A DNA stretch of 64,000 bases, from NCBI RefSeq assembly GCF_963855985.1, contig NC_087119.1, positions 6,550,001 through 6,614,000 of the forward strand, read 5' to 3'. This document shows positions 24,122 to 36,655 of the stretch, piece by piece. The stretch's first letter is position 1. Each line of letters starts with the position of its first letter. The notes below the pieces were generated by a model. That model saw only the letters and a program-made list of their open reading frames with translations, did no database searches and was not told the origin of the DNA. Source of the DNA: Ostrinia nubilalis (lineage: Eukaryota; Arthropoda; Insecta; Lepidoptera; Crambidae). The position numbers were made by a program, and so were the translations under genes.

Positions 24122-24604
24122 AATTATTAATTTTGATTTTTTGTAAAATGAAACTGTTTGCTAATTTATTTACATTATCATTGTTAGACTGACTGCACCT
24201 AGCAATGCAGACAAACCTCAAGTGGTTTATGCCAATGCAATAAATTGTATTAACGTTTAAGAATTTCCTTTGTAATAAAATGATAATAAATGAAAAAAAA
24301 AACCTATTTATTTAAATGATTTAGTCTAAGGTTTTATTTAGAATGACTGCAAATTCGGCAAAATAAGGTAGTAAAGTAGCAATATTTCACAGAGGTGGAG
24401 TTATAATTACCTTTTTTATAAAGCACCTATGTTTTTTGTTAATATTTTGTAGACTAGGGTATCAAAATTACTTTGATCGAAATTGATTGTAAAGTTTAGA
24501 AACTTCTTTCACTCTGTCATGATTTTTGTTAGGTCTAATAAGGTCCTATCCTATTAGATTTGTTTTCCTATTTTGTGAATTCATGAATTTTGAATTTTAG
24601 TTAA
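24122..24604. other. Intergenic, nothing recognised
   Basis: AT-rich; no supported feature. Confidence 0.5.
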
Positions 24605-24900
24605 ATACGAGACTAGAGAGTATATTATTTAAGAATATATGGGAATATATGGGATTTCCCAAAAAGGTTCAGGATTCTTGGGGCTTTCTCAAAAAAATCC
24701 AGTTTCTAAATTGGTAGTCCATTGAAGGACGTTATACTTTTATGTAGGTTAGAATTGTAGCCAAATATGAGACTAGTGAGTGTATATTTAAGAATGTGGG
24801 ATTTCCCAAAAAGGTTCAAGAATCTTGCAGCTTTTCTATAGAAAATCCAGTTTCTAAATTGATAGTCCATCGAAGGACATTATACTTTTATGTAGGTCTC
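24605..24900 (+). repeat. Two-copy tandem duplication, ~150-bp unit
   Basis: Both copies contain 'tgggatttcccaaaaaggtt', 'atccagtttctaaattg.tag' and 'ttatacttttatgtaggt', diverged by substitutions and small indels. Confidence 0.75.
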
Positions 24901-25084
24901 AATAAAATATTAAAATTTCTAGATAGTGTTAAATTTTTGATTCCCTATTAAATTTCACTCAGTAAAAAAAACAAAAAAGGGAAGAACATCTAAAATTTTG
25001 AATTCAAATCGAGCCAATAGTTTCTCTACCAAAAAAAAAAATTCGCTGATAGCCTTGTAGGGAGTAACAAAGTTGACCAAATAA

Positions 25085-27900
25085 AAAACTAATTCGCTGC
25101 TATGCGGGAACTTTTTGTGGAGTGGAAGGAGATTTGGGAATTTCGTGGAAGGCTTCGAGTTGCCAAGGACACGGCCGCGGCCCGCCATTGGCGCGCAGCC
25201 TCGGGGCGGGGCAAGGGTGCGCCAACCCCCGCCAGCTATCGCCTATATACCTACTTCACATTCCCACCGAATCCCGAAACTTTTTGGCAGGGCAAAAACA
25301 AACTAAAGTTCAATCAAAAAGTTTTTTCGGTAACAACATTTAATCAAGTCGCAAGGTAGCACAATAAACAGTCGCAACAAGCAAAAAAGTCATGAAGCGG
25401 TGCAGCGTGAGGAGCGAGCTGGAACAAAAAAGGAAAATTAACAAATTCGTAATCGGTCGGGCGAGCTCGCGGTTCTCGGTGGACGCAAGAGTTGAAATTT
25501 AGGCAGCGGCCGCGGGGCGGGGGCCGCGCAGCGCGCGGTTGCCCAATTCCGCCGCGAGCGCCCGCGCCGCGATTATTCCGATGTTGTCATGTCGCGCGGT
25601 AAGTACAATGACTCAAGTGATTACGACACAGATATTTCAAGCGTTCGTCAGTAGCTAGCACAGAAAACGAAGTTCCCCTACAGGCCGTGTCAAGAGCAGA
25701 AAATTCAGTGATTTCGCAGCCAAAATTAATGACAGCTTGCGTAACCCCCGACGTCACTGCAGACCGACACGGCCCTCGGGCGCCGCTGAAGACCGCTGCA
25801 TCTTCACGTGATGATCAGTATGCTGAACGTATAGGAGAGAGAAAAAGACTGACTGATTAGAACAAGCCAAGTCTAAATCTCCCCCCGACACGTCCAACAA
25901 AAAGTCTTCTGTCTTCCAAGTTTCTTTCTTCATAAAATTTTCAGTCTTCAAGTCTTCTTTCTTCATAAAAATCTTCATCTTGTTCCGTAATTGCTAACTA
26001 ATTTTAAAACCGAATGCTTAAACCGGAGCGCGCGCGCGGTCTATTGAAACTAACGCACGAGTCACATGACAAGACAAAAGGAAAATTGCGACTATAAATT
26101 ACGTTACATTGGCACGCAACCGAACCGTGTGTTCTAATCTAATACAATAACTCCTTTGACATAATAATTATAAAAAAAAAAAAAAAACAAAATGGCTGCT
26201 CAACCACATTGCGGAAGTTGCAAAAGTAGGTCGCGAACGTCTCACATTTTTTAAAAGTTCCCGAATAATTCTAAAACACTTCCTAATAAAATATTTTCAC
26301 TATACTTCCTACTAGGGACCGACCTATCCGAGCGAACGCGGCAGAAAACTAAGTTTGAAAATTTCTGAACTAAGTTAAACTTCCACTGGAGCAGAGGTGT
26401 TCTAATGGGAACGACCGTTGCGAACGAAGACCAAAGTGCGAATGGTGGACCGGTGCGAACAGCGATGGCGTAGAGGCGATAGGCGCGAGGGGGGCGCGGC
26501 GCGCGGGGAGGGGCAACGGGGCGTGCTGCGCGCGCAGAGAAAGGACGCAAGTGGTGATGTAATCGCGATCGATGCACTCCGCTCCGCAACGCAACCGCAC
26601 CGCGCGGAGCGATCGCTCTTATAAACGGCTAACATCTTTCAAATTATTTTCAGCGAGGTAAAAACGGCAATAGTGCGCGCCTCGCGTCGGGTGGATCGCG
26701 ACTGTCGCCAAGCTCGCCGGGAACCGTCCGCGGTTCGGAGGCGACCGATGGAGGTGCAAGTCGGGTCACTGACCCCCTCCAGTGACACGTGCATGGCTCT
26801 CCTCTCTCCACGTGGAGTGACAAGGAGTGAATTGCAAACTGCGAGGTGCGGCCGCTGCGTGAGCGCACTCCGGAGCGGAGGATAGATCGGAGTGCGAGAT
26901 ATAGATATTTCTAGTTCGGTATTGATCAGAGTTGAGCGCGCTCGGCAAGGGTCGTGGGTTTCCGCTAGCGCTCGGTCGCTATCTAGGTCACACGTGTAAA
27001 CGTTATCCCCACCACGTCGGCCTTGGCTTACTTAAAGCCAAATGGCGTAGCACCACCCCTTCTCCGGCTCCGCGCGCACTCCGCAGCTGTCTTCTCTACT
27101 CACATACTAGTACTCTATCACGTCTTTGTTTTGTTGTACTGCTAACGTAAGCCTACGACAGACAATTCCGACTCGAATGACGCAAGCAGTAGGTAATAAA
27201 AATAAAAGCTACGTAGGTATTGTGTGCAACAATTTTATCGAACAGACGAGGTAGGTATTTGTAACACGTTTGTATTATTAGCTGACTGGAAAAATGATAA
27301 TTAATTAAAGTATTGTCTCGTCTAAGTTGTGCTACCTATAAATAAATTGGGAGCAATTCGTTACTGTCCGTAAAGTTTTTAAAATCGGTTCGGTATCCGT
27401 TGTCTTCTAGCCATGACCTAAGGACTTGAGTAGTACACAAACGCAGACTTCAATGCGGTCTGTCGCTCAACGTAACGCGCGTCGCATCACGCAACGGAGT
27501 GAGCGGTGAACTAACACGTACTATCTAAGCCGTGTCTGCGAGGTCGCCACTTCGCCAGCCCAGCGCGGCCCCATCGAGTAAAACTCACTGGTGATGATGA
27601 AAACAGCGTTTCAAACGACCTCGTTTTGAATCTAGGACAGCACCCGAAATAACTAGGGCACCGTTACTGCGCAGCCGCTAACGCAATTCGTAGTCATGGC
27701 TTGCGTTATCGCGGCCAGCATAGGAAGAGCCCCGCGAGGCCGCGGCGGGCCTGCCCCGGCCCGCCCGCGCGCTCGGCCACGGAGGGCAGGGCAGCTCTTC
27801 TCTAGCTGGTCCGAGAAGTTGCCGAAATCGACCTCTCTGCGGAAGTATCGTGCATTCTCGCCGAATACACTTGGTTTCTCAGATAGAAAGACAGAATGTT
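25085..27900. other. GC/CpG-rich region, possible promoter and 5' exons
   Basis: Composition jumps well above the AT-rich surroundings, with many CpG and GC runs (25160-25240, 25500-25570, 26480-26610, 26690-26940, 27690-27800). Many overlapping frames on both strands are composition artefacts. Such islands in an insect genome often mark promoters and 5' UTR exons of a developmental or neural gene (inference); no protein domain is visible. Confidence 0.4.
25425..25598 (+). other. Candidate first exon with consensus splice donor
   Basis: A GC-rich stretch ends at 25598 followed by gtaagt (25599-25604). ATG at 25581 (six codons, phase 0) or 25589 would start a very short coding part. The start of the exon is unknown. 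Evidence is only composition plus the donor, so it may be coincidence. Confidence 0.25.
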
Positions 27901-27902
27901 AA

Positions 27903-29374
27903 ATCGAGATGTGTTGGTTTATTACGGGATAGTTCGTATTAAAGTCATAGATATAAAAGAGAGTAAGTATAATAACTCATAATCTCACGTAGAGAACAAA
28001 AGAAAAAAGAATGACAAATTATGGAAGATAATAATGAGTATCAACAGGTTACTAGAATGGCAGGAACAAGGAACACTAGCAGTGAAACAAATACCCTCCT
28101 GGCGCAGTCGGATTAAAACAAACCAATTTTAACTCCAACAGAAAGTAACGAATGGAATTCTTTGTCTGCCATCGAAATTATCAAATTAGCGGACATCAAT
28201 GATACTCCATTCTAATTACGAGTAGATACAACAAAGTTGCACATATTTTTTATCTTCCTTCATAGATTTAACATTTTTTCATGAAAAAAGCATTTTTCAT
28301 ACTCACTACTTAACCGCAGATGGTTTAAGTTAGAGATTTTAGCAGTAGAGACAGGGGTAAGTAACAAAGATTTCACCATAATACCACAGGTAGTATTATA
28401 AACGTAAAATCATGACAATGCGAGATTCAAACAAGTGAAGGATTTATGTCATGAAAGAAAATTATGTCATAATGCGGTAGTTATTTATTTACAGCTCAAT
28501 CGACATTTCCAGCCGTTTGTTAGGTCAACAGAAATAAATACACACGTCAGGTTGTCTGGTAAACAAAACCTGTAGATAAATATAATGCCTAAAACTTTAT
28601 GATGATTCATTGCCAGCTCACAATGAGGTCACTATCGAAGTCAGTAACGTTCCGTACAAAGTAACTTTTATAAGTACTTCAAAGGAACTTTTTATTAAGT
28701 CTTCTAACAAAACCGATAATATTGGAGATCTACGTTGTGACTAAAAAGATCTTAAAAGTATAATGTTAACTTAAAAGGCAGGTAAAAGGAAGGAAATTAT
28801 CATAGGACAAAGTTGTTAGGGGTTAGTTAGTAAGTTACATAAATAAGGTAACAATATTTTGTATTTACTGTAAAGGCCCGTCGTGCCGTGGCGATTACCA
28901 AATAAACAATCCTAGAATTTACCAGTTATTCAAAGATTCTGCGTTGTTTCCACGTTTTAGTAGGCACATTTTTAAAATATCTTACTAACGTTCTTTGGCA
29001 ACATTTGTTGCGTATGCAAATATTGGAATAAACGCCTACATTTGAGTTTAGTATGGCGGAAACCGGTTTGGTTTAAAGATTAACTTAACCTACATTTGCA
29101 AGAAAGGTAGGTAAGCCAGAATACACCGAAGTTAAAGAAAAATACTATATTAGGCATTCCTTGAACATGAGAAAATATCTAGAAAAGTAAGTCTTTGCTG
29201 TTTTATTGCTTTTAATATGCGTAGATGCGGCTGTTAGCTCTAGAGAGAGCAACTTTGGCTAACGAAAAAAGTATTGTAATTGATCAAACTATTTTGCAGC
29301 CAACTAAATATACCTAAATAGACGTCCATTGTCGAATTATGTCACTTTTCAACATTTCTATGAAGACGCGGGAA
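27903..29374. other. Intergenic, nothing recognised
   Basis: AT-rich; no frame of note, no repeat identified. Confidence 0.5.
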
Positions 29375-29459
29375 AATCCTTTTGTTTTTTTTTATATTGT
29401 GCTTTACGGCTCTGGGTGCAAGCCCTTTCGAGCCAGTCGTTCGTTAATCCTTTTGTTTT
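29375..29459 (-). mobile_element. Short retroposed insert with 14-bp target duplication
   Basis: aatccttttgtttt at 29375-29388 is repeated at 29446-29459. Between them, read on the minus strand, are about 50 bases (aacgaacgactggctcgaaa... ending ...gtaaagcacaatat) and then an A-run. Duplication plus A-tail is the signature of LINE-driven retroposition of a short RNA or truncated element end. Confidence 0.7.
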
Positions 29460-31410
29460 GGACCAAAGTTGCCCCCTAGAGCTAAAGTAACCCGCATTCA
29501 CTGTAATGATAATGGTTATTTTCATCTTGTATTAATAACTGTATTTTATTTTAGTATGAAATATGTAACATTTGCATTTTAACTACTCCTAAGATGTTCG
29601 TAATAATGTGCAATTTATTAATTAATATTATTTTATCGAGTTATGTTTTTGTGAAATTAAATTATTGATAAGTAGTTAATTTATGATTGAGTATTTTTTG
29701 TGACCAGTTGTTGTGGCGTAAATTTTATAAATGCGGATTAAAAAAGTACCGTTATTATTAGCACGTAGGTACTTTTACAGTAAAAAATATACTAAAAAAC
29801 AACAATGCCAAAGCATTTCTTTGTTCATTCGTACCAATAATGATATTTTAATATATTTTATTTTAATTATAAATAATCATTAATTAGTTATTATTTAATT
29901 AGAAAAAATGAACATTAAATTAAATCACAACTTTTTAAGTTTTTAACTGTTTGACTAGGTAATTCGCAATTAAAATTACATTATTATGACGTATTGCAAA
30001 AAAATAAATCTATTGTATAAAACTGCCATTAGGCATTATGTACTTGATTATTTATTTGTAAAGTCATTAATTTTTAATTTAAAATATTTAAGTTTAGAAC
30101 ATGATTGCAATTAAGTACCCATCTATTTTATACATCTTGTTGATGTGTAGTTAATGTATTAATTTTATCAATTTGTGCATTTATTATGCAGCTTCTAATT
30201 GCATTAGTTATCTTGATGAAATAAATGTTTACATAGAAAAACGCGTTTTATTTGTAAACCAACAAACACAAGCTGTTGTGACCTAATTTGAAAAACTAAC
30301 TTCGTGAGTAACAAGTTTAGAAACTTGTTTCTCTAACAAATAATAATTTAGGCCAATGTCAAGTTTTTTCAATGAAACTTGAAATCTTACGAATTTATTT
30401 TCTCAACAATATTCATTCAGTTGACTTTACTATATCTTATAAAAATAATTTATGTTCAGTTGGCATTTATGAGATTTGAATGTCAAAGAAAGAATTTGGA
30501 AAATACCGTTTGTTATTGGAGTCAAATAAGACTGGATTATCCCATATTTAATTGAAAATAGGTACACAACAATGGCTATACAGTTTGTACGAAACGCAAC
30601 CAAATTGGGTCACGATAAGACAAAAGAATGCCGATGTATTCGGGAGGTCCAGAGGGGGAGGGAGGAGGCACACTGGAACTCTACACTCTCGAGAACTAAC
30701 TATGTTTCAACAAAGTTTTGTCTTTACATCTTTTGTTATTCTTCATAAATCCAATAACAACAGCATAATTAAGGTAAAGGCGTGCAAATAATATAGGTAG
30801 TCTTGAAAACAAAGCAAGCAAGTAGCAGTAAAAACTGTACATCGGTAAAAAATAGGCGAAACTCATTTGACGCTATTCAAACCAACGTCCGCTCGAACCG
30901 GCGTAGGTACGCAGTTATAACAGCTCGGTTCAATTTCAAATTGCCAACCACCGGTATGCGTGATAAAGCGGCCGGTTCGCGGCAACCCGCCCAGCAAACA
31001 CTGATAAGGAAGTGATGCGCGCGATAACGACGTACGAGTACCTCACACCAGCCGCGCAAGTACGAGCTATCATCGCCGACTCGCCGCTAACCAAAACGAC
31101 CTTGTTTCAACTAATCGTGAAACACAATAACCGCGAGTTGATTGGTGTCGACTTCACAAACAATAACTCCGACCATTCATTGTTAACACCACAATGCCTC
31201 CTCTTACTGTAAATACCTTAATCGAACAATGCGAAGTGTGACAAAATAAATTTGATAAAGCAAAGGAATATTCTAGAAATGCCTAATCAAAATCGTCCGA
31301 CCGCATCAAATGTTGCGTACACGCGCGGGTGGTGATAAGCGCGCGATAACCCGTGGAGAAGTCGCCAGCAAAAAAAAATGAAAATCGCCAAGAAAAATGG
31401 GGCGCACAGC
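29460..31410. other. Intergenic; GC content rises after 30.9 kb
   Basis: No gene recognised. 29.5-30.5 kb is very AT-rich; 30.88-31.2 kb is CpG-rich with only chance frames. Confidence 0.45.
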
Positions 31411-31419
31411 GGGACTTAC

Positions 31420-31511
31420 CTGGATGATGCATGGGGCAGGAGGGGCAGGCTGGAGCGGGCAGGAGCGTCACGCGGTTCGGTCGATGGTGTAGTGGCAGCG
31501 TCGGATGCCAT
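31420..31511 (-). CDS. Candidate first coding exon, minus strand
   Basis: On the minus strand an ATG at 31511 in a fair context (ctcagcATGG) opens about 30 codons plus two bases, rich in Ala, Ser, Pro and Thr. They end exactly at a strong donor (CAG|GTAAGT, junction after 31420). Just upstream lies 'cataaatata', a possible TATA-like sequence, and a CpG-rich stretch to about 31660. No domain is recognisable and the downstream exon is not identifiable, so this is a structural guess. Confidence 0.3.
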
Positions 31512-31829
31512 GCTGAGTATATTTATGAGTGCTGAGGAGGCTAGTACGCGGGCGCGCGGCCCGCTCGTCGCAGAGCGCTGCCGCAATGTGTATAGGCTAT
31601 AGGTACTGCGAGCGCGCGGAGCTTCAACATAAAACGGCCTAACCGCACAGCGCCCCACTCCGGCCCTTAAGGCAACACATTACAATCGCTATGGCAACCG
31701 CTGAATCAGTTGCGGAGAATTAACTGTTACTTTTTTCCTTTTAGGACAACTATTTTCAGAAAAACAGTACAATGACTTACAATTTTATAAGTGCTCATTG
31801 CTTGCACACTAATGTCTGTTAGGAAAGTA

Positions 31830-33014
31830 GGGTAATTGCGCCGGTTTTCCGTCCAGCTCCTGTTTTCGTCCATTTGACCGACTTGCCACAAACAAATACG
31901 GAAAATTAGAATACAAACCTAACTTTCCGTGCAAGTTTGGACTTGTTACATTCTATAATATCTAAGTAACAGTTCTGCCTGCATGAAAATGTAATTTGAC
32001 AAGTAATAACTCCAAAAAAATCTACGGAAGTTGCTGCTGCACACAGGTGAATGGAAAACGTCGTCAAGTTAGAAAAAAAACGTGCCGGTAGGGAACTTTC
32101 ATGATATGTTTAATTACTGTTTTAGCTACTTTACGTAATGTTTTTGGCACGTATGTCTAATTATTAGCATAATAAACACTATTTTAAGGGTTTATTAAAG
32201 TTTTTGTATAGAAATCTTAGATAATTAAGTGGACTAATACTAGCATATTAACAATTTTGCAAGATTTTGGTTTTCGTCCACGTGGACGGAAACCCTGACA
32301 CTTAGTTAATATTTTTAATAATCATTTTACTTCAATGGACCTACAAAATACAATGTTTTTTCTTCCAATATGATCTTTATTGCTATTACATTAAACATTT
32401 TAGTTTACGTCCACTTTTTAACAGTGATAAACCCATAAAAACCGTTAAAAAGATGTGGACGAAAACAAAAAACAGCTTTAAACGTTGTTGTGTTTTCGTC
32501 CATGACAAGTCATGAGCAAGCACTGGGGTGGACGAAAACCAAAATTAGCTATTCCTGTAGATTAGTTTTCGTCCATTTATCCTTCGACCTATTGCAATAT
32601 TTTCCTAAATTTAGGTAAGAAACTTATTTAAATCTTTTTGATATCATTTGAAAGCTAACAAAATTACCTTTCAAATGATATACCACAATCCATAGTTACT
32701 GTATTGTAGAATTGGTTTTAAGTTAATAATTCAACTGCACCCTTTTTTCTATACAGTGGTCGAAAACTAGCGCACACTAGGACGAAAACTGATTTTTTTG
32801 GACGAAAACTAGTGAAATCGCCTCTTTTACATAAAACATTTTTTATAAAAAAACCCGTGGTATTTACTTATTGTCATATAATATTAACGTAAAGTAGACT
32901 ATATAAGGACTAAAATGACATATGATACATATGAGTAAGGGTATTTTAAGATATTCATTTCGCATCACAAAGTTGGCAACTCCGATAATTGGACGAAAAC
33001 TAACGCACTTACCC
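31830..33014. mobile_element. ttttcgtcc-motif element, complete copy 2 (inverted)
   Basis: Reverse orientation relative to 5533-6712 and nearly identical along its whole length (1185 versus 1180 bp). TA lies on both sides (31828-31829, 33015-33016). The repeated gttttcgtcc motifs are conserved. No coding frame. Confidence 0.85.
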
Positions 33015-33016
33015 TA

Positions 33017-33593
33017 ATTTATTGCTCAATAGACGCTCTTTAATTTACTCTTTAGACCGAGATTAAGTTGACAGACAGACGAGAAAATATTAACGTTAAT
33101 AGACGACTAACTAATAAACAGCATAAAAATTGAATTAATTTAAAAAATAACTGAGATTTAATAATGAATTAAATGATAATTTCACGAAGTTTCCCATTTC
33201 ATTAAGTAAAAAAAATAGTCAAGTCGGTTACTATTATTTACGTAAAAAGTTATTGATCTTATGAAAGTATGAAGTAGGTTCCTAACCCTTTCAGCACAGA
33301 ATAATACGAAAGTGCGTTCGACTTTGAAAAAATCTGGTGAATTGGTGAATCAATTTTACCGCGCCAAGACGCTTCCGATCGATCGTACGGTTCATCATAT
33401 ATTTTGCTATTTTTCATACAAAAACTTTCAATGGCGTTCAGTCGCTGATGTGTTGGGTGACAAAGATGGACATGTACCTACCTACTAAGGGAAGGCGGCT
33501 AAGGGAGGCGTGAAAAGTATTACTTCTTTTGTGGATTTCAATGAATTTTATGCGTATTAATTTAAATTATACGCATATTATTATATATATCCC
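33017..33593. other. Intergenic, nothing recognised
   Basis: AT-rich; no supported feature. Confidence 0.5.
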
Positions 33594-33830
33594 AACTAAT
33601 ATTATAAATGCGAAAGTAACTCTGTCTGTCTGTCTGTCTGTCTGTCTGTTACGCTTTCCCGCTTAAACCTCGCAACCGATTTTGATGAAATTTGGCATAG
33701 AGATAGTTTGTGTCCCGGGAAAGAACATAGGATAGTTTTTATCCCGGTTTTTGAAACAGGGACGCGCGCGATAAAGTTTTTCTGTGACAGACAAAATTCC
33801 ACGCGGGCGAAGCCGCGGGCGGAAAGCTAG
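33594..33830 (+). mobile_element. CTAG-ending repeat with internal (TCTG)n
   Basis: Begins 'actaatattataaatgcgaa', contains (tctg)7-8 at 33619-33650 and 'accgattttgatgaaatttg', and ends 'gcgaagccgcgggcggaaagCTAG' followed by T. Same family as the minus-strand copy at 10751. The minus frame 33602-33802 is a by-product of the repeat. Confidence 0.7.
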
Positions 33831-34354
33831 TTATTAATATTTATAAAACCTTTCAAATTTTTTGAAGGCCTGGACATCAGATTTGCTGCATTAATTCATT
33901 AGGAATGGTTGTAACTTTAAGCTGTTATATTGAGATGGCGAAGAGCTTGTCAATTGAGCTGCTGAAACGGCGAAAACTTGCTTTGAGATTTCCTACTCTG
34001 AGCAAGTTCCTGTCAGAGATACTGCTATTGAGTCAACTTGCAAACCTCATGTAATGCCGAACGTTCCTCTACGTGTGACTCAACCATCATTAAACCCCCC
34101 AAAAACGTTTAGGAAGTTTCGTTGGTAATTGGATGCATTCTACTATCTCGTGAAGCTATATAAGGATTTATTTGTGATGGCATTAAGAATGGACCTGCCG
34201 CTAATTGTATCTGTTATTATACCCAAAACCCACTTTTTCTTGCCCTAGAATAATCTTAAGGGTGTCTCAGAGACACATAACCAACAAATAATACAAATTC
34301 GCTGTAGCAAATACAGCCACCAGTGAAAATATCAAGAGGATACCAGGATTCTAG
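33831..34354. other. Intergenic, nothing recognised
   Basis: No supported feature. Confidence 0.5.
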
Positions 34355-34356
34355 TA

Positions 34357-34935
34357 GGGTAATTGCGCCGGTTTTCCGTCCAGCTCCTGTTTTCGTCCAT
34401 TTGACCGACTTGCCACAAACAAATACGGAAAATTAGAATACAAACCTAACTTTCCGTGCAAGTCTGGACTTGTTACAATCTATAATATCTAAGTAACAGT
34501 TCTGCCTGCATGAAAATGTAATTTGACAAGTAATAACTCCAAAAAAATCTACGGAAGTTGCTGCTGCACACAGGTGAATGGAAAACGTCGTCAAGTTAGA
34601 AAAAAAACGTGCCGGTAGGGAACTTTCATGGTATGTTTAATTACTGTTTTAGCTACTTTACGTAATGTTTTTGGCATGTATGTCTAATTATTAGCATAAT
34701 AAACACTATTTTAAGGGTTTATTAAAGTTTTTGTATAGAAATCTTAGATAATTAAGTGGACTAATACTAGCATAACAATTTTGCAAGATTTTGGTTTTCG
34801 TCCACGTGGACGGAAACCCTGACACCTAGTTAATATTTTTAATAATTTAATCATTTTACTTTAATGGACCTACAAAATACAATGTTTTTTCTTCCAATAT
34901 GATCTTTATTGCTATTACATTAAACATTTTAGTTT
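34357..34935. mobile_element. ttttcgtcc-motif element, truncated copy 3
   Basis: Same orientation as copy 2. The left end is intact (TA at 34355-34356), then identity stops at 34935, halfway through, at the junction with a BC-element fragment. Confidence 0.85.
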
Positions 34936-34936
34936 A

Positions 34937-35022
34937 TACCTTGATTTTTTAGAATCCAGCAGAGATGTAAACAAACACTTTCATACACAATTACACCATA
35001 ATCACTTACGTGTTCATAATAT
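34937..35022 (+). mobile_element. BC element, 5' fragment
   Basis: Matches the first ~86 bp of the BC elements at 41754 and 50744 (ccttgattttttagaatcca...). It is cut at 35022 by the end of the TIR element P copy 1. Confidence 0.85.
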
Positions 35023-36655
35023 CCGTACCGCGCGGGAATAACTTGACATGTCATTTTTGCGTACTTTTCAGGGGAGCGATTTTAAAGTTTAGAGTTCTCT
35101 GGTAAATCGGAATTAATGATAATTGTCATTTTTATGATTGAAATAAGCTAATTTGATGCGTATCTTTCGATTGGCGTAAGAATTTGATTAAATTATCTTC
35201 TTAATCTATTAAAAAAAGACTTGTCAAGTTGTGTACCGACGACTTGTCAAGTTATTCACCAAAGAAAACCAAACATTTAAGGTGTAAAAATTGGATTTAA
35301 GTTAATTATTTTGAATGAAGTTTAAGTAAAAAAACAAAACATAAAAATAGAACATATTTTTATCACTTTTGCAATGAAATAGTAACAAATTTATTAGAAA
35401 AATCAAATATAATCGCAGATTATGATTGCTTTTGATCAGATAATTATACGTTTACTTAAAATTAAAAAAAAAGACAAATAAAAGAACAAAAGCCATGCTT
35501 CATAACAAGCACAATTAATATTAATTATTTTAGGCTTACCATTAAGCTTAAAATAATTAAAATTAACTGGATATATTTTTGCGTAAGGTCGACACGCCCT
35601 TTCGCGTCCACCGTCCAGTTCACGTCCAAATGATGGATCACTCTAGAACGTAAGCTATTGCTATGATTCCCTGAACGTATGACAGGTAAACCCACATTAA
35701 AAAAATCTTATAGCATGCTACCGTTTTTGCAAAAAAATAAATCCCACGTGAGCAGGTGCGCGTTTCAAGGTAAGTTTTTAAATATTTAGGTCTAGTTTAG
35801 GATTAACCGCAGTCTCTAAGCCTTAACCATGAACCATACAATACGGATAATGATATCGGTGATTGTACTTTATTAAAAGACACTTAAAATAAGGTGGATG
35901 CGAATTTACTACAATGAAATTTCCACTTTGCGTCAGAAGTGATCGCGGTCTGGTCTAACTGGGTCTAAGATATTAAAATATACAAAACAATGCATGTTGT
36001 ATATTATTTAAAACGTTATTTACATGACTTATCGAACACAAAGATTTTTTTCAGTACTTAGGCCTTTTCCTGGACGCTAATACACGCTCCAAATGTAGCT
36101 TACCCGTTGTGATAGCCAATTTGCGTCCACATTATCACGACAATTTTTAAATACAGACGTTGTAAATAATAATAAAAAGCAAACTGTGCCTAAAGAGGAG
36201 ACCATATTGCAAATTGAGCCATACTATTGAAATTTAAAAAAATGAAATAAACTAAAATATAAATGTATGTTTATAATTATTAAGTGTGATACCTAAATAT
36301 TTTGAATACCAATTATGTAGTAAGATTTTATCTATATTTTTTTATTTCCATGCTGTTATTAATTATTAGTGATTTTGAATGCATTTTTTCTATATTATAT
36401 TAATATTACAAAGATATTAAAACATCTAATGGTTTAGAGCAAGTTTAATACTATACTTATAAAGACTAAAGGGAGCATAATGACAACAATTTTTCGTTCA
36501 AAATGATTACGAAAAATTGTATATTATTTTTATTTCTCAAATCTACCAACTCACTAAATGGACGAGATCTGGCGTATCGACCCTACTTACCTCATCATTA
36601 TTCCTAATTAATGTCATTGAAGTCAATAGACTATAAAAAATATCCGGAACTTAAA
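35023..36655 (+). mobile_element. TIR element P, copy 1 (right end missing)
   Basis: Left end ccgtaccgcgcgggaataac as in copy 2 (37506-39370). It is collinear with copy 2 but keeps a ~511-bp segment (about 35684-36194) that copy 2 has lost. Identity stops at 36655, where retrotransposon coding sequence begins, so the right end was deleted. Contains a subterminal palindromic acttgtcaagt motif. No transposase frame. Confidence 0.8.

Noticed and set aside
26191..26227. Short ATG context (caaaATGGCTGC) followed by a possible donor gtaggt
   Set aside because: Only about 11 codons with a weak donor; no way to tell it from chance.
26251..26948. Many frames on both strands in GC-rich DNA
   Set aside because: High GC lowers stop frequency; frames overlap on both strands and none has a recognisable domain.
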